This document shows positions 16,614 through 26,263 of a DNA stretch of 64,000 bases, piece after piece. Source of the DNA: JAPLDP01 sp964628285 (GTDB lineage Bacteria > Bacteroidota > Bacteroidia > Bacteroidales > JAGONC01); assembly GCA_964628285.1 (NCBI GenBank), contig CAZVNP010000009.1:1-64000 (forward strand), read 5' to 3'. The position numbers were made by a program, and so were the translations under genes. The notes beneath the pieces are model-generated. The model did no database searches, was not told the origin of the DNA, and was given only the letters and a program-made list of their open reading frames with translations. The stretch's first letter is position 1; each line of letters begins with the position of its first letter.

Positions 16614-19600
16614 ATGGAATCGTTCCGCAAAGTGAATAATATTGTCGGGTGGTCGATGTTTGTCATTGCCTCGACGGTTTTCATCCTCACCTCGGAGTCA
16701 ACGGCGAGTTTCTGGGATTGCGGTGAATACATAGCCACGGCTTACAAGCTTCAGGTGGGTCATCCGCCGGGGGCACCGCTGTTTCAGATGCTGGGACGTT
16801 TTTTCTCGTTGTTTGCTTTCGGCCATACGGCTCTGGTGGCCCGCATGGTGAACACCATGTCGGCGCTGTCGTCAGGGCTCACCATCATGTTCCTTTTCTG
16901 GACCATCACGCTGTTGGCCAAAAAGATCGTCATCGCCGGAGGTGAGATGACCAAAGTAAAAATGGTGGCCATCATGGGTAGCGGCATTATTGGCGCCCTG
17001 GCGTATAGCTTCACTGATTCGTTCTGGTTCTCTGCCGTCGAAGGCGAAGTGTACGGCATGTCATCCTGTTATACCGCCATCGTCTTCTGGGCCATACTCA
17101 AATGGGAGGAAACGGCCGACGAAAAACGCTCCCTGCGCTGGATCGTCCTGATAGCCTACCTGATAGGCTTGTCGATAGGCGTACACATGCTCAACCTCCT
17201 CGCCATTCCTTCCATCACCTTCGTTTACTACTTCAAGAAACACCCGTCGCCCTCCTTCAGAGGCATAGTGGGGGTCTTCCTGCTCTCACTCCTGCTGCTG
17301 GCTTTTGTGATGTATATCATCATTCCGTGGACGGTGAAACTGGCCGGCGCCTTTGAATTATTTTTTGTCAACACCCTCGGATTGCCTTTCAACACAGGCA
17401 CGGTCATCTATTTCGTCCTGCTCACCGGTGGCATCCTCTGGGCTTGGCGCTTTACGCGCAGGCGCCATAAAGTGGTATGGAACACCATTATCGTGTGTGT
17501 GACATTTATTCTCATCGGCTATTCATCCTTCCTGATGCTGGTCATCCGGTCCAATGCCGACACGCCGATCAATGAAGACAAGCCCAAGGATGCCATCGGC
17601 CTGCTGGCCTACCTTAACAGAGAGCAATACGGAAACTGGCCGTTGCTCTACGGACCTTACTACAATGCTCCCATCATCGGCCAAAAAGACGGCAAGCCGG
17701 TCTATGCCAAGGACGAAGCCAGGGGCAAATACGTGATCATCGACGCCAGGAAAGACGCCCTGCCCGTTTATGACCCCCGTTTCATGACCGTTTTCCCGAG
17801 GATGTGGTGCAACACCGAACCTTACTACGCCGACGGCTACAAGCAATGGGGCAGAATCAAAGGGATCCCGGTGTCGGTGACGGATCAGAACGGCAAGAGC
17901 AGAATCATCATGAAACCGACCTTCGGCGAGAACCTGAGATTTTTTATCGCCTATCAGGTCAATTATATGTACTGGCGTTATTTCATGTGGAATTTCGCCG
18001 GGCGGCAGGACGACAACCAGGGTTATGGCGATGACCTGAACGGCAACTGGATCAGCGGCATCACCTTTCTGGATGAAATGAGGCTCGGTCCCCAGACTAA
18101 CCTTCCCGAGGACTTCAGGAACAAGGCCCGCAACAAATTTTACATGCTGCCCCTGCTCCTGGGTTTGATCGGATTGATCTACCACTGGCAGAAAAATAAA
18201 AAAGACACCTCGGTCGTCGCCCTGCTGTTCATCATGACGGGCCTGGCCATCGTGGTGTACCTCAACCAATATGCGCCGCAGCCCCGGGAAAGGGATTATG
18301 CCTATGCCGGCTCCTTTTATGCCTTCGCCATCTGGATAGGATTGGGGGTGCTGGGATTGATCGAGTGGCTCCGCCTGAATAAGGAGCGTCTGCTGCCCGT
18401 CATCCTGGTGATTTTAGCCTGTCTGGTGCTGGTGCCAGCCAACATGGCCCGGGAGGACTGGAACGACCATGACCGCTCGGGACGTTACATCGCCCGCAGC
18501 ACCGCCATCAACTATCTCAACAGCTGCGCTCCCGGTGCCATCCTCTTCACCAATGCCGATAACGACACCTTCCCTCTGTGGTACGCCCAGGAGGTCGAAA
18601 ACATACGCACCGACGTCAGGGTGGTCAACCTCAGCCTCCTCAACACCGACTGGTACATCGACGAAATGAAACGGAAAGCCTACGATTCGGATCCCGTACC
18701 CTTCTCGCTGACAAACAAGGTATATCACCAGGGCAGTTTTGATATCGTTTACCTGATCGAGCATGAGCAGATCAAGGATTACGTCAATCTGCACACCCTG
18801 ATGGACCTGCTGGAGAAAGACACTAAGGAATTTGAGTTCATGAGCGATGTCGGCCGCATCGATTACCTGCCGGCAAAAAAATTCATGGTGCCTGTCGACT
18901 CCGCCACGGTGGTCGGCAACGGGACGGTCCCCCGTGCCCTGTCCGGTCGTATCGCACCGTTAAAATGGAAGGTGGATAATACGGCCATCTATAAGAACGA
19001 CCTGATGATCCTGGACCTGCTGGGCTCCAACGACTGGAAAAGACCGGTGTACTTTGTTTCCACCGCCGGTGACGATGCCTATCTGGGCTTGCAGGATTAC
19101 TTTCAGATGGAAGGCCTGGCCTACCGTGTCATCCCCGTGAAAATGGACGAGCAGGGTGGTCTGACAGGGCATGTCGACACAAAGATCATGTATGACCATG
19201 TGATGAACCAATTCGACTTCACCAACCTGAACAACCCGCGCATCTACCTCGACGAAACGGCCCGGCGCATGACCTATGGCTTCCGTAACATCTTCAGCAG
19301 GCTGGCCTATGCCTTACTCATGGAAGGCAAACGGGACTCGGCGGTGGCCGTCTGTGACCGTTGCGTGGAGGCCATACCCGACAGCTGCGTGCCTTATAAT
19401 CCGCTCATACTGCCTATCGCCGAGACCTACTTCGCCGCGGGGCAAAGCGCCAAAGGAGCCGCCATCTTCAGCCGCCTGCTTGACTATTACGAACAGGAAC
19501 TGGCATATTACTTTTCGTTCAGCGAGGAAAGGATACCATACCTCAACGATAACATCCGCCAGGCCCTTGCCCTGGTGCAACACATCTACTCGTCGGCGGG

Positions 19601-19700
19601 CGATTACGGGCAAACCGCCTTGTCACAACGGGCCGACACCATCATGAAGGTGTTTACGCAGAATTATATCGAGGTTTTCAGTAAAGACACGTTAAGGTGA
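16614..19700 (+). CDS. DUF2723 (GT117-type) polytopic membrane protein
   Basis: The protein has 1028 residues. About twelve hydrophobic helices are spread over the first 630 residues, with a soluble insertion near 310-500, and the C-terminal third is soluble. The N-terminal signature SFWDCGEYIATAYKL followed by QVGHPPGAPLF is diagnostic of DUF2723, a family common in Bacteroidota and classed as glycosyltransferase-like (GT117). It resembles GT-C enzymes that use lipid-linked sugars, with the acidic motif after the first helix as the likely active site. Substrate is unknown. It stands alone, divergent from gpmA. Confidence 0.88.
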   Translation: MESFRKVNNIVGWSMFVIASTVFILTSESTASFWDCGEYIATAYKLQVGHPPGAPLFQMLGRFFSLFAFGHTALVARMVNTMSALSSGLTIMFLFWTITLLAKKIVIAGGEMTKVKMVAIMGSGIIGALAYSFTDSFWFSAVEGEVYGMSSCYTAIVFWAILKWEETADEKRSLRWIVLIAYLIGLSIGVHMLNLLAIPSITFVYYFKKHPSPSFRGIVGVFLLSLLLLAFVMYIIIPWTVKLAGAFELFFVNTLGLPFNTGTVIYFVLLTGGILWAWRFTRRRHKVVWNTIIVCVTFILIGYSSFLMLVIRSNADTPINEDKPKDAIGLLAYLNREQYGNWPLLYGPYYNAPIIGQKDGKPVYAKDEARGKYVIIDARKDALPVYDPRFMTVFPRMWCNTEPYYADGYKQWGRIKGIPVSVTDQNGKSRIIMKPTFGENLRFFIAYQVNYMYWRYFMWNFAGRQDDNQGYGDDLNGNWISGITFLDEMRLGPQTNLPEDFRNKARNKFYMLPLLLGLIGLIYHWQKNKKDTSVVALLFIMTGLAIVVYLNQYAPQPRERDYAYAGSFYAFAIWIGLGVLGLIEWLRLNKERLLPVILVILACLVLVPANMAREDWNDHDRSGRYIARSTAINYLNSCAPGAILFTNADNDTFPLWYAQEVENIRTDVRVVNLSLLNTDWYIDEMKRKAYDSDPVPFSLTNKVYHQGSFDIVYLIEHEQIKDYVNLHTLMDLLEKDTKEFEFMSDVGRIDYLPAKKFMVPVDSATVVGNGTVPRALSGRIAPLKWKVDNTAIYKNDLMILDLLGSNDWKRPVYFVSTAGDDAYLGLQDYFQMEGLAYRVIPVKMDEQGGLTGHVDTKIMYDHVMNQFDFTNLNNPRIYLDETARRMTYGFRNIFSRLAYALLMEGKRDSAVAVCDRCVEAIPDSCVPYNPLILPIAETYFAAGQSAKGAAIFSRLLDYYEQELAYYFSFSEERIPYLNDNIRQALALVQHIYSSAGDYGQTALSQRADTIMKVFTQNYIEVFSKDTLR

Positions 19701-19724
19701 TCCGGTAATGACAGGCGATGGATA

Positions 19725-19772
19725 TCGATGTGCTGATTAGCTGATTAGCTGATTAGCCGATGTGCTGATTAG
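19725..19772. repeat. Six-unit 8-bp tandem array (CTGATTAG / CGATGTG types)
   Basis: The order is one TCGATGTG, three CTGATTAG, one CCGATGTG and one CTGATTAG, all in 8-bp register. It lies between two convergent genes. Confidence 0.8.
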
Positions 19773-19809
19773 GCAGTGTACCGGTGTCTGTATGCCGATG
19801 GGCTCATGC

Positions 19810-21801
19810 TCACCACCGTATCACCTTCCGTGTAAATACCTGCCCGCCATGATAAGCCCTGAGGAAATAAACCCCACGGCTCAGCCTCCCCGGATCGAAA
19901 CTAAACACGGTGTATGACGGTATCTGCACTTCCCGGGCATAGCAGATGCGGCCGTTCAGGGCTACCATCTCAATTCTGTCGATGGCCTGCTCACCGGCTC
20001 TGACACAGATGACGTCGGTGGAGGGATTGGGGAAAACAAGAAAAGCTGGCGTGGTGAGATTGCCGTAATAACCCAGGATGATGCTGCTGTTACGGGTGAT
20101 AATCCACTGATCGGGATCAAAAAACACCGAATCGGTAGAAAATCCCGGATCCACGACGAAAGTCTGACCTGAAAATGTATTGTCGAAGACAATAAGGGTA
20201 TCGCCTTCAATTCCTTTGAACCGTATGGGTAAGGGCAGATCAAAAAAAGCGACGGAGGGATCCGATGTGGTCTGGTTAATAGTGACCTCGATGCGGTTCT
20301 GATCTTTGTAAGAACAGATAATGGAATAAACGGGATACCCCTGGCCATAGTACCATTCGTTGAAGAAGGCTGTCAGGTCACGGCCTGCGGCCTCCTCAAA
20401 ATGGCGTTTGGCGTCATCGAAGGTGGCATAACGATAAGCGAGCAAAGGGTCGGTAAGGTAGCCTTGCAGGGCTGCGAAGAAAGCCGAATCGCCGATGACC
20501 CAGCGCAGCAGGTGGAGGATCATGGCACCTTTGCTGTACGACAGCCGCGGGTCGAAGATGCGGGCGATGGAGGTCGTGTCGTCGCAGTAAACCGAGCCGC
20601 CGGGAGAGCTGGTGGTGTAACCGATGTTGTTCGACTTCCAGATGGGCCAGTAACGTCCTTCAAAAAGATGCTCGTAGGTGAGGCCGGTCATGTAAGTGGC
20701 GTAACCTTCATTGAGCCAGATGTCGTGCCAGGTGGCCAGCGTCACCATATCGCCGAACCACTGGTGCGCCAGCTCATGGGCCAGGATCTCATGACCGAAG
20801 TTACCGGTGAAGGTCATGGTCTGGTGTTCCATGCCTCCACCCACAAGCCACTCGGCATGTCCGTATTTCTCTTTGAAAAAAGGATAGGGTATGAGAAGGT
20901 CATTATACAGCTCCATCACAGGTATCAGATCGGGCGTCATACCCTGAATGGTCTGGAGGTCCTCCGGAAAGACATAATTGAGGATCTCGATGGAGTCGGA
21001 GCCGTAAGGGACATAATCCGAAAACGCAACATAATTGGTCACGGCGACAGCCACCAGATAGGCGGCGATGGGATAACGGTGCTTCCAGTGAAAGGTTTTA
21101 TTGTCCCCGGCCGTGGTCTCACTGACCAGCAAGCCGTTACCGGCGACACGGTACTGTGACGGCGTGGTTACGATGATATCGATCGAGTCAATTTTATCGG
21201 ACAGGTCATTTTTGCATGGCCACCAGTCCTGGGCACCGTAAGGTTCGGAGAAGGCCCAGAGGATCGGTGTTTCGTCGTGGCTGCTCTGAGTGAATGACCC
21301 ATAGCCGCTGTTCTCCGGCGGCACGCCGCGGTACCAGACGGCCACCGAATCGGTCACGCCAAGGGTCAGCGGCTGCCCCAGTGAAATGCGAAGCTCGTCA
21401 CCCGGTGTCAGGTCATAACTCACCGGGGCACCGTGGAAGATGATGGAATCGACGGTCATGCCGTGATACAGCTGAAAGGCTATCGTATCCACACCGGGTT
21501 CGACAGGGATGACATACGACATCACGGAACCACTGATGTAACGCACATTGGGGTCGAGGTACCACGTGAACCGGTCATAGATCAGGTTGTAATTGGATCC
21601 TGTATAGCTGCCGGACACCGGCGCAGGAAAACGGAGGGTACAGGATTTCTGTTCCCATGCCGACAGCTTCTCCATGGATTCCACAGAGGGTGTGTCCTGA
21701 CAATAAACGCCGGAAGATATGAAAACGATCAGGTAAAGACACCCTATCGCCCCCGGCCAGGCCTTTCTTATGTAATATTTCTTCATTACCGCTTTCAGCA
21801 C
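19810..21801 (-). CDS. M1-family aminopeptidase with T9SS sorting domain
   Basis: The protein has 663 residues. A signal peptide (ending near VYC-Q) precedes an M1 N-terminal beta domain and a gluzincin domain with HELAHQWFGD near residue 340 and the third zinc ligand in WLNEGYATYM. The exopeptidase GxMEN motif reads GGGMEHQ, a variant I recall in secreted Bacteroidota M1 enzymes. The last 80 residues (FLVFPNPSTDVICVRAGEQ ... GVYFLRAYHGGQ...KVIRW) are a type A T9SS sorting domain. It is therefore likely a surface or secreted peptidase. ATG 21786 is an alternative start. Confidence 0.92.
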   Translation of the reverse strand: MLKAVMKKYYIRKAWPGAIGCLYLIVFISSGVYCQDTPSVESMEKLSAWEQKSCTLRFPAPVSGSYTGSNYNLIYDRFTWYLDPNVRYISGSVMSYVIPVEPGVDTIAFQLYHGMTVDSIIFHGAPVSYDLTPGDELRISLGQPLTLGVTDSVAVWYRGVPPENSGYGSFTQSSHDETPILWAFSEPYGAQDWWPCKNDLSDKIDSIDIIVTTPSQYRVAGNGLLVSETTAGDNKTFHWKHRYPIAAYLVAVAVTNYVAFSDYVPYGSDSIEILNYVFPEDLQTIQGMTPDLIPVMELYNDLLIPYPFFKEKYGHAEWLVGGGMEHQTMTFTGNFGHEILAHELAHQWFGDMVTLATWHDIWLNEGYATYMTGLTYEHLFEGRYWPIWKSNNIGYTTSSPGGSVYCDDTTSIARIFDPRLSYSKGAMILHLLRWVIGDSAFFAALQGYLTDPLLAYRYATFDDAKRHFEEAAGRDLTAFFNEWYYGQGYPVYSIICSYKDQNRIEVTINQTTSDPSVAFFDLPLPIRFKGIEGDTLIVFDNTFSGQTFVVDPGFSTDSVFFDPDQWIITRNSSIILGYYGNLTTPAFLVFPNPSTDVICVRAGEQAIDRIEMVALNGRICYAREVQIPSYTVFSFDPGRLSRGVYFLRAYHGGQVFTRKVIRW

Positions 21802-21812
21802 TGAAATTTTAC

Positions 21813-21820
21813 CATCTTTG
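21813..21820 (+). promoter_or_regulatory. -7-like element (CATCTTTG) for the Ig-like lipoprotein gene
   Basis: One mismatch to TAnnTTTG, 30 bases before the TTG start at 21850, in the 48-base gap between divergent genes. Confidence 0.3.
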
Positions 21821-21849
21821 TATCGTTAAACCATAAAGTTACGGCAATT

Positions 21850-23526
21850 TTGCTTTCGCAAAGAAAAATAACTCCCGTAGTGCTTTGGCTGGCGGCAGGC
21901 ATCCTGGTCATTGCCTGTGCCAATCCCATCGCACCCACGGGCGGACCCAAGGATGTGACGCCTCCCAATGTCCTGGCGTGCACCCCGCCCAACCAGTCGG
22001 TTCATTTTACGGATCACAGCATTCATATCCTATTCGATGAATTTGTCAATTTAAATAATCCAGGTGATAAGATAATTATTTCCCCGCCCTTAACCATCAA
22101 ACCGGATTATAAATTGAGAGGTAAAAGGCTGATCATTAATATCGAGGATACCCTCAGGTTAAATACCACCTACACCTTTTATTTCGGTGATGCCGTCACG
22201 GATCTGAATGAAAATAACCCCCTTGGAAATTTTCAATACATCTGTTCCACGGGGGGTTACCTCGATTCATTGACGATGTCGGGCAGCATTCTGAATGCCT
22301 TTGACCTGACACCTGAGAAAGGGGTGTGGGTGATGCTGTACAACACCCCTGACGATTCCCTGCCCTATAAGGAATTGCCTTTTTATGCGACAAAAACGGA
22401 CCAGGACGGTCATTTCCTGTTCACCAACCTCCGCGAACACCGCTACAAGTTATTCTCACTCGGTGACGTTAACGGTAACTACCTTTATGATCCGTACACC
22501 GAACCCATCGCTTTCGCCGATTCACTCCTCACGCCCCGGCTGAAACAACCGGTCGACCTGGATGACACCGTTCAAACCATGCCGGAGCCGTCACCTGTTT
22601 TTTATATGTTTCAGGAAATTGATACGATACAACGGTTAACGGAAGCGAAATATATTGGTGAAGGCATGATGCAGATGGTTTTCAGGTTTCCTGCCGGGAA
22701 CGTTTCACTGCGACCCCTCGACAGCGTTCCGCCCGAAAGCCGGCTGATGCATGAGATGAACTGCAGCTTTGATACCATGCTGGTCTGGATCAGGCCCCCC
22801 GTGCCCGATACGCTGAAACTGGCGGTGAGCATCGGAGACACCGTGCTCGACACGGTTAAAATGGTGCAACCCCAAGTCGCCATACGTAAAAGAATCCCTA
22901 AAAAAGAACAGGAACAACAAAAATTATCGATCACCACCAGCCTGAATGCAGGTAAACAGCTCGATTATTTCCGGCCCTTTGTACTGAAAAGCACCTACCC
23001 CCTTGAGAGCTACAGGCTTGGGGGGACTGTGATCATCGAAGACATGGATACCCTGCATCCGGAAATCCAGGTGGACGATACCATCGGGAGGTACATCACC
23101 ATCCGTCACCAGTGGAAGGAAGACCGCCCCTACCGTTTGATCATCCCCGATTCCTCCTTCACCGACATCCTGGATCACACCAACGACTCACTGCAGATAC
23201 CTTTCAAAACCACCTCCTCAAGTGATTATAGCAGCCTGAAAATAGACATCCGGCTCACCACCGTCGACATACCCTATATCATCCAGCTTTTGAATGAAAA
23301 AGACCATGTGACAGGTGAGACCTATATCACAACTTCATCAACAATCAATTTTGATAAACTTAAGCCTGGAAAATACAAACTAAAAGCTATCCAGGACTTA
23401 AACCATAACAGGCGCTGGGATACGGGCATCTACCTCCGGATGTCACAACCCGAAAAGGTGATCTTTTTTAATAAGTCATTTGATCTCCATGCCAATTGGA
23501 TCGACGAGGAGACATGGAGAATTTAG
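21850..23526 (+). CDS. Ig-like domain lipoprotein
   Basis: The protein has 558 residues from a TTG start. The N-terminus is a lipoprotein signal (LWLAAGILVIACANP, Cys near residue 24) followed by APTGGPKDVTPP. Residues about 35-130 look like a bacterial Ig-like (Big_5/SbsA) domain (SIHILFDEFVNLNNPGDKI, RLNTTYTFYFGDAVTDLNEN). Later parts have SdrD-like or carboxypeptidase-regulatory beta folds (DQDGHFLFTNLREHRYKLF, LGDVNGNYLYDP and near the end DLNHNRRWDTG). This architecture is common in Bacteroidota and its role is not known. It is divergent from the M1 peptidase. Confidence 0.82.
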   Translation: MLSQRKITPVVLWLAAGILVIACANPIAPTGGPKDVTPPNVLACTPPNQSVHFTDHSIHILFDEFVNLNNPGDKIIISPPLTIKPDYKLRGKRLIINIEDTLRLNTTYTFYFGDAVTDLNENNPLGNFQYICSTGGYLDSLTMSGSILNAFDLTPEKGVWVMLYNTPDDSLPYKELPFYATKTDQDGHFLFTNLREHRYKLFSLGDVNGNYLYDPYTEPIAFADSLLTPRLKQPVDLDDTVQTMPEPSPVFYMFQEIDTIQRLTEAKYIGEGMMQMVFRFPAGNVSLRPLDSVPPESRLMHEMNCSFDTMLVWIRPPVPDTLKLAVSIGDTVLDTVKMVQPQVAIRKRIPKKEQEQQKLSITTSLNAGKQLDYFRPFVLKSTYPLESYRLGGTVIIEDMDTLHPEIQVDDTIGRYITIRHQWKEDRPYRLIIPDSSFTDILDHTNDSLQIPFKTTSSSDYSSLKIDIRLTTVDIPYIIQLLNEKDHVTGETYITTSSTINFDKLKPGKYKLKAIQDLNHNRRWDTGIYLRMSQPEKVIFFNKSFDLHANWIDEETWRI

Positions 23527-23527
23527 C

Positions 23528-23824
23528 TTAATCGTCGCCGCATTTGTCAATGCAATGAACTATTTCGGTAAGCGCATCACTCCTCAGGGAATAAAAGATT
23601 TTCTTGCCATCCCTCTTGGAATACAGAACACCCTTAATCTTTAAGATGTTCAGGTGATGGGAAGCCGAAGCCTGCTCGATCTTAAGATGGGTGTAGATCT
23701 CGGTTACACTTAATTTCGGCTTCTGCTCCAGCAATTCAATGATGGCAATGCGCATCGGATGAGCAAGGGCCCTCAGTTTGCTGGCCGCGTTCTCAAGTTT
23801 TGTGATATCAATCGTAGTTTTCAT
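23528..23824 (-). CDS. ArsR-type winged-helix regulator
   Basis: From ATG 23824 the protein has 98 residues. A winged HTH spans most of it (KLRALAHPMRIAIIELL, SVTEIYTHLKIEQASASHHL, LYSKRDGKKIFYSL), the ArsR/SmtB type. There is no CxCxx metal site in the recognition helix; two Cys near the C-terminus (VHCIDKCGDD) could bind metal or react with thiols. An in-frame ATG at 23842 lies inside the exact -7 element TATATTTG (23840-23847), so it is probably not in the mRNA. The target is unknown; no metal-resistance gene is nearby. Confidence 0.88.
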   Translation of the reverse strand: MKTTIDITKLENAASKLRALAHPMRIAIIELLEQKPKLSVTEIYTHLKIEQASASHHLNILKIKGVLYSKRDGKKIFYSLRSDALTEIVHCIDKCGDD

Positions 23825-23839
23825 AGTTAAATTTTTCTG

Positions 23840-23868
23840 CAAATATACAAAAAAACATTATCAGGCAA
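23840..23868 (-). promoter_or_regulatory. Promoter of the arsR-type gene
   Basis: Minus-strand TTG (23868-23866) is followed after 18 bases by TATATTTG (23847-23840), an exact -7 match. It sets the start codon at 23824. Confidence 0.5.
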
Positions 23869-23891
23869 TAAATATGTACATAATTTGGCAA

Positions 23892-25544
23892 TTATTTTGA
23901 AAATAATTTGACAAATTCAAATTTTTTCCCGTCAAAAAGGCCCTTATCGCTTAACTTAAGCTCAGGAATGACAAGCAAAGCCATAAAAGACAAGGTCATG
24001 AAAGGGGATTTGAGTTTTGACCCGTTTTTTTTGACTTTCTTATCTAATTTTTCATAAAGCGCGGCAACTTCTCTTCCTTCCATATCCGACATGATGCCTG
24101 CCACGGGCAGGGGAAGCACCAGCGTGTCCCTGCCGGCGGTAAAGGCGATACCACCTTTATGATCGATCAGCAGGTTGACTGCGGCCACGATCTCTTCATC
24201 ACTGGTGCCGAGGGCGATGATGTTATGGCTGTCGTGTGCCACCGAGGAAGCCATGGCACCCTGCCCTAATCCGAAGCCCCGGACAAAGCCGACGGCAGGT
24301 TTGGCTTTTTCATACCTGTTGACAACGGTCATTTTCAGAATATCGCGTTTAATGTCGCTGACAACATTTCCTGCGACGACAGTGGGGACGATAAAAAGGG
24401 TCTCCGTGATAAGCTGTCCGTCCAGAGCTTTCTGCACCCTCATCATACCCTCCCCGGCCCCGACCCTGAGGTCGTCTACGGTTATCTTTTCCGCATGAAA
24501 ACGGTTGACTGGTGTTTCCGTGATATGAGGGATCATTGTCTTCCCCTGTTCAGCCACTTTAATGCCATCAATATAGGTTGCCAAAACATTAAAATCCGAT
24601 AAGTTGTCCACGATGATAAAATCGGCCGGATCACCTTTCTGTAACATCCCGACATTCAGATGGTAATGCTTCACCGGATTAAAAATGCAGCTCCGCAGAA
24701 TGTCCATCAGGTCATATCCTTTTTCAACAGCCCTTTTCACCGGCCGGTTGATATGCCATTTGATCAATTCATCCGGATGTTTGTCATCGGAGCAGAACAT
24801 GACCTTATCAGGATAAAGCTGCAGCAATGGCATAAGGGTATTGAAGTTCTTCGCCGCGCTACCTTCTCTCATGAGTATGTTCATCCCCATCTGTATTTTT
24901 TCCGTGGCTTCCTCGAGGGTAAAGCATTCATGATCGGTGCTGATGCCTGCCGCTATGTATTTCTGTGCCTGCACGCCTTTCAATCCGGGAGCATGTCCGT
25001 CGACAGGCTTATGGCGTGACTTTGCCAGAGCTATTTTTTTCATGACCTCCTCCTGTCCTGCCAGCACTCCCGGATAATTCATCATCTCGGACAGATAATG
25101 TATCTCTTTCATCTGAAGCAGCTCGTCGGTTTCTTTCAGACCGATGGTGGCGCCGGCGGTCTCGAAAGGTGTCGCCGGCACACAGGAGGGAGCACCGAAA
25201 TAGAATTTAAAAGGCACTCTCTTCCCATTGGCGATCATGAACCTGATGCCGTCGATGCCCATCACATTGGCTATCTCATGAGGATCAGACACCGTCGCCA
25301 CCGTGCCGTGAACCACCGCCTGACGGGCAAACTCAGACGGTATCATCATCGAACTCTCGATATGGATGTGTGAGTCGATCAATCCCGGCAGGATGAAATG
25401 ATCGGGCACCATGTTATGCTGCCGTGTGTCTGTTATCCTGCCCTCTTCGATCACAATGCCGCCGGGTTTGATCTTGCGTTCTATTATATCGACTATTTTC
25501 CCGTCGATGGTAAAGCTTTCATGTGTTTTCATAACGTCTGACAT
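23892..25544 (-). CDS. ade: Adenine deaminase
   Basis: The protein has 550 residues, the usual size for bacterial Ade. It is an amidohydrolase with the metal HxH in GLIDSHIHIESSM, the conserved DGHAPGL and STDHECFTLEEA stretches and GVVTLKGDPAD-like QKGDPADFIIV. The C-terminal Ade domain (VGFVRGFGLGQGAMASSVAHD) is present. It converts adenine to hypoxanthine. It follows the DUF4468 gene after 13 bases. ATG 25532 is an alternative start. Confidence 0.95.
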   Translation of the reverse strand: MSDVMKTHESFTIDGKIVDIIERKIKPGGIVIEEGRITDTRQHNMVPDHFILPGLIDSHIHIESSMMIPSEFARQAVVHGTVATVSDPHEIANVMGIDGIRFMIANGKRVPFKFYFGAPSCVPATPFETAGATIGLKETDELLQMKEIHYLSEMMNYPGVLAGQEEVMKKIALAKSRHKPVDGHAPGLKGVQAQKYIAAGISTDHECFTLEEATEKIQMGMNILMREGSAAKNFNTLMPLLQLYPDKVMFCSDDKHPDELIKWHINRPVKRAVEKGYDLMDILRSCIFNPVKHYHLNVGMLQKGDPADFIIVDNLSDFNVLATYIDGIKVAEQGKTMIPHITETPVNRFHAEKITVDDLRVGAGEGMMRVQKALDGQLITETLFIVPTVVAGNVVSDIKRDILKMTVVNRYEKAKPAVGFVRGFGLGQGAMASSVAHDSHNIIALGTSDEEIVAAVNLLIDHKGGIAFTAGRDTLVLPLPVAGIMSDMEGREVAALYEKLDKKVKKNGSKLKSPFMTLSFMALLVIPELKLSDKGLFDGKKFEFVKLFSK

Positions 25545-25557
25545 TTGGTGATGCCTT

Positions 25558-26121
25558 TTACCAGTCTTCCTCCTTTCTGACCTTGGGGGGTTTCATGGCC
25601 TCCTTCAAGCCGTCAATCAGTTCCGTCATGGCATCGTTCACCTTCACCAGTTTGGCATCACAGGTGCTGTTGTAAGCGGGATCCTTTTTGTCAAGCCACC
25701 GTTCCAGCGGGAATTTTGAAGGGGCATTCAGGAGAAAGTGATCGAACGTGTACTTATAACGGCCTTCCTTAAATTCAAGTTTAAAGGAATACAGGATGGT
25801 ACCCCATTCCATTTTCGTTCCATCCTCAACATCAGTATATATTTTAAACCGGTGACCCCCTTCAATTTTACCTGACAGGGGATCACGCACCGTCGTCACC
25901 GCCGAGGGATTGGGATAGGTCTTATTGATCCAGGCGACAGCCCGGTTGTAAAAATCGTTCTTGGTACCCTGTTCATGCACGACACCGGTATAGGTAATGG
26001 TCTCCGTAATGGAGTCGACCGGTACGGATGGGCTGACGGAAGCTGCCGTTTGTGCACCGGCCGTCATGGTCAGACCCGCCAGAACCACGGAGATATACAG
26101 GGACAGCGTGTGATACTTCAT
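25558..26121 (-). CDS. DUF4468 domain-containing exported protein
   Basis: The protein has 187 residues with a signal peptide (ending near TAGAQ). The middle (YNRAVAWINKTYPNP, GKIEGGHRFKIYTDV, YSFKLEFKEGRYKYTFDHF) fits DUF4468, a TBP-like fold of exported Bacteroidota proteins. Its function is not known. It lies between groEL and ade; a hairpin separates it from groEL. Confidence 0.85.
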   Translation of the reverse strand: MKYHTLSLYISVVLAGLTMTAGAQTAASVSPSVPVDSITETITYTGVVHEQGTKNDFYNRAVAWINKTYPNPSAVTTVRDPLSGKIEGGHRFKIYTDVEDGTKMEWGTILYSFKLEFKEGRYKYTFDHFLLNAPSKFPLERWLDKKDPAYNSTCDAKLVKVNDAMTELIDGLKEAMKPPKVRKEEDW

Positions 26122-26206
26122 TTCCTAAGTTATTTGGGATTCAACTATGAATAGTTACGTCATTGAAAGTAAATTATTGCAGACCGCCGGCACTTTTTGT
26201 ATATTA

Positions 26207-26235
26207 GAAAGGCTGTACCTCGGGTACAGCCTTTC
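26207..26235 (-). terminator. Terminator-like hairpin after groEL
   Basis: GAAAGGCTGTACC (26207-26219) pairs perfectly with GGTACAGCCTTTC (26223-26235) over a three-base loop, 28 bases after the groEL stop. No strong U-tract follows on the minus strand, so it may work as a 3' stabiliser as well as a terminator. Confidence 0.65.
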
Positions 26236-26263
26236 AAAGAAACAGCACAACATGGCATGACTC

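Noticed and set aside
20820..20860. GGGMEHQ in the M1 peptidase as a broken active site
   Set aside because: The zinc ligands are intact and the variant is, as I recall, usual in secreted Bacteroidota M1 enzymes.
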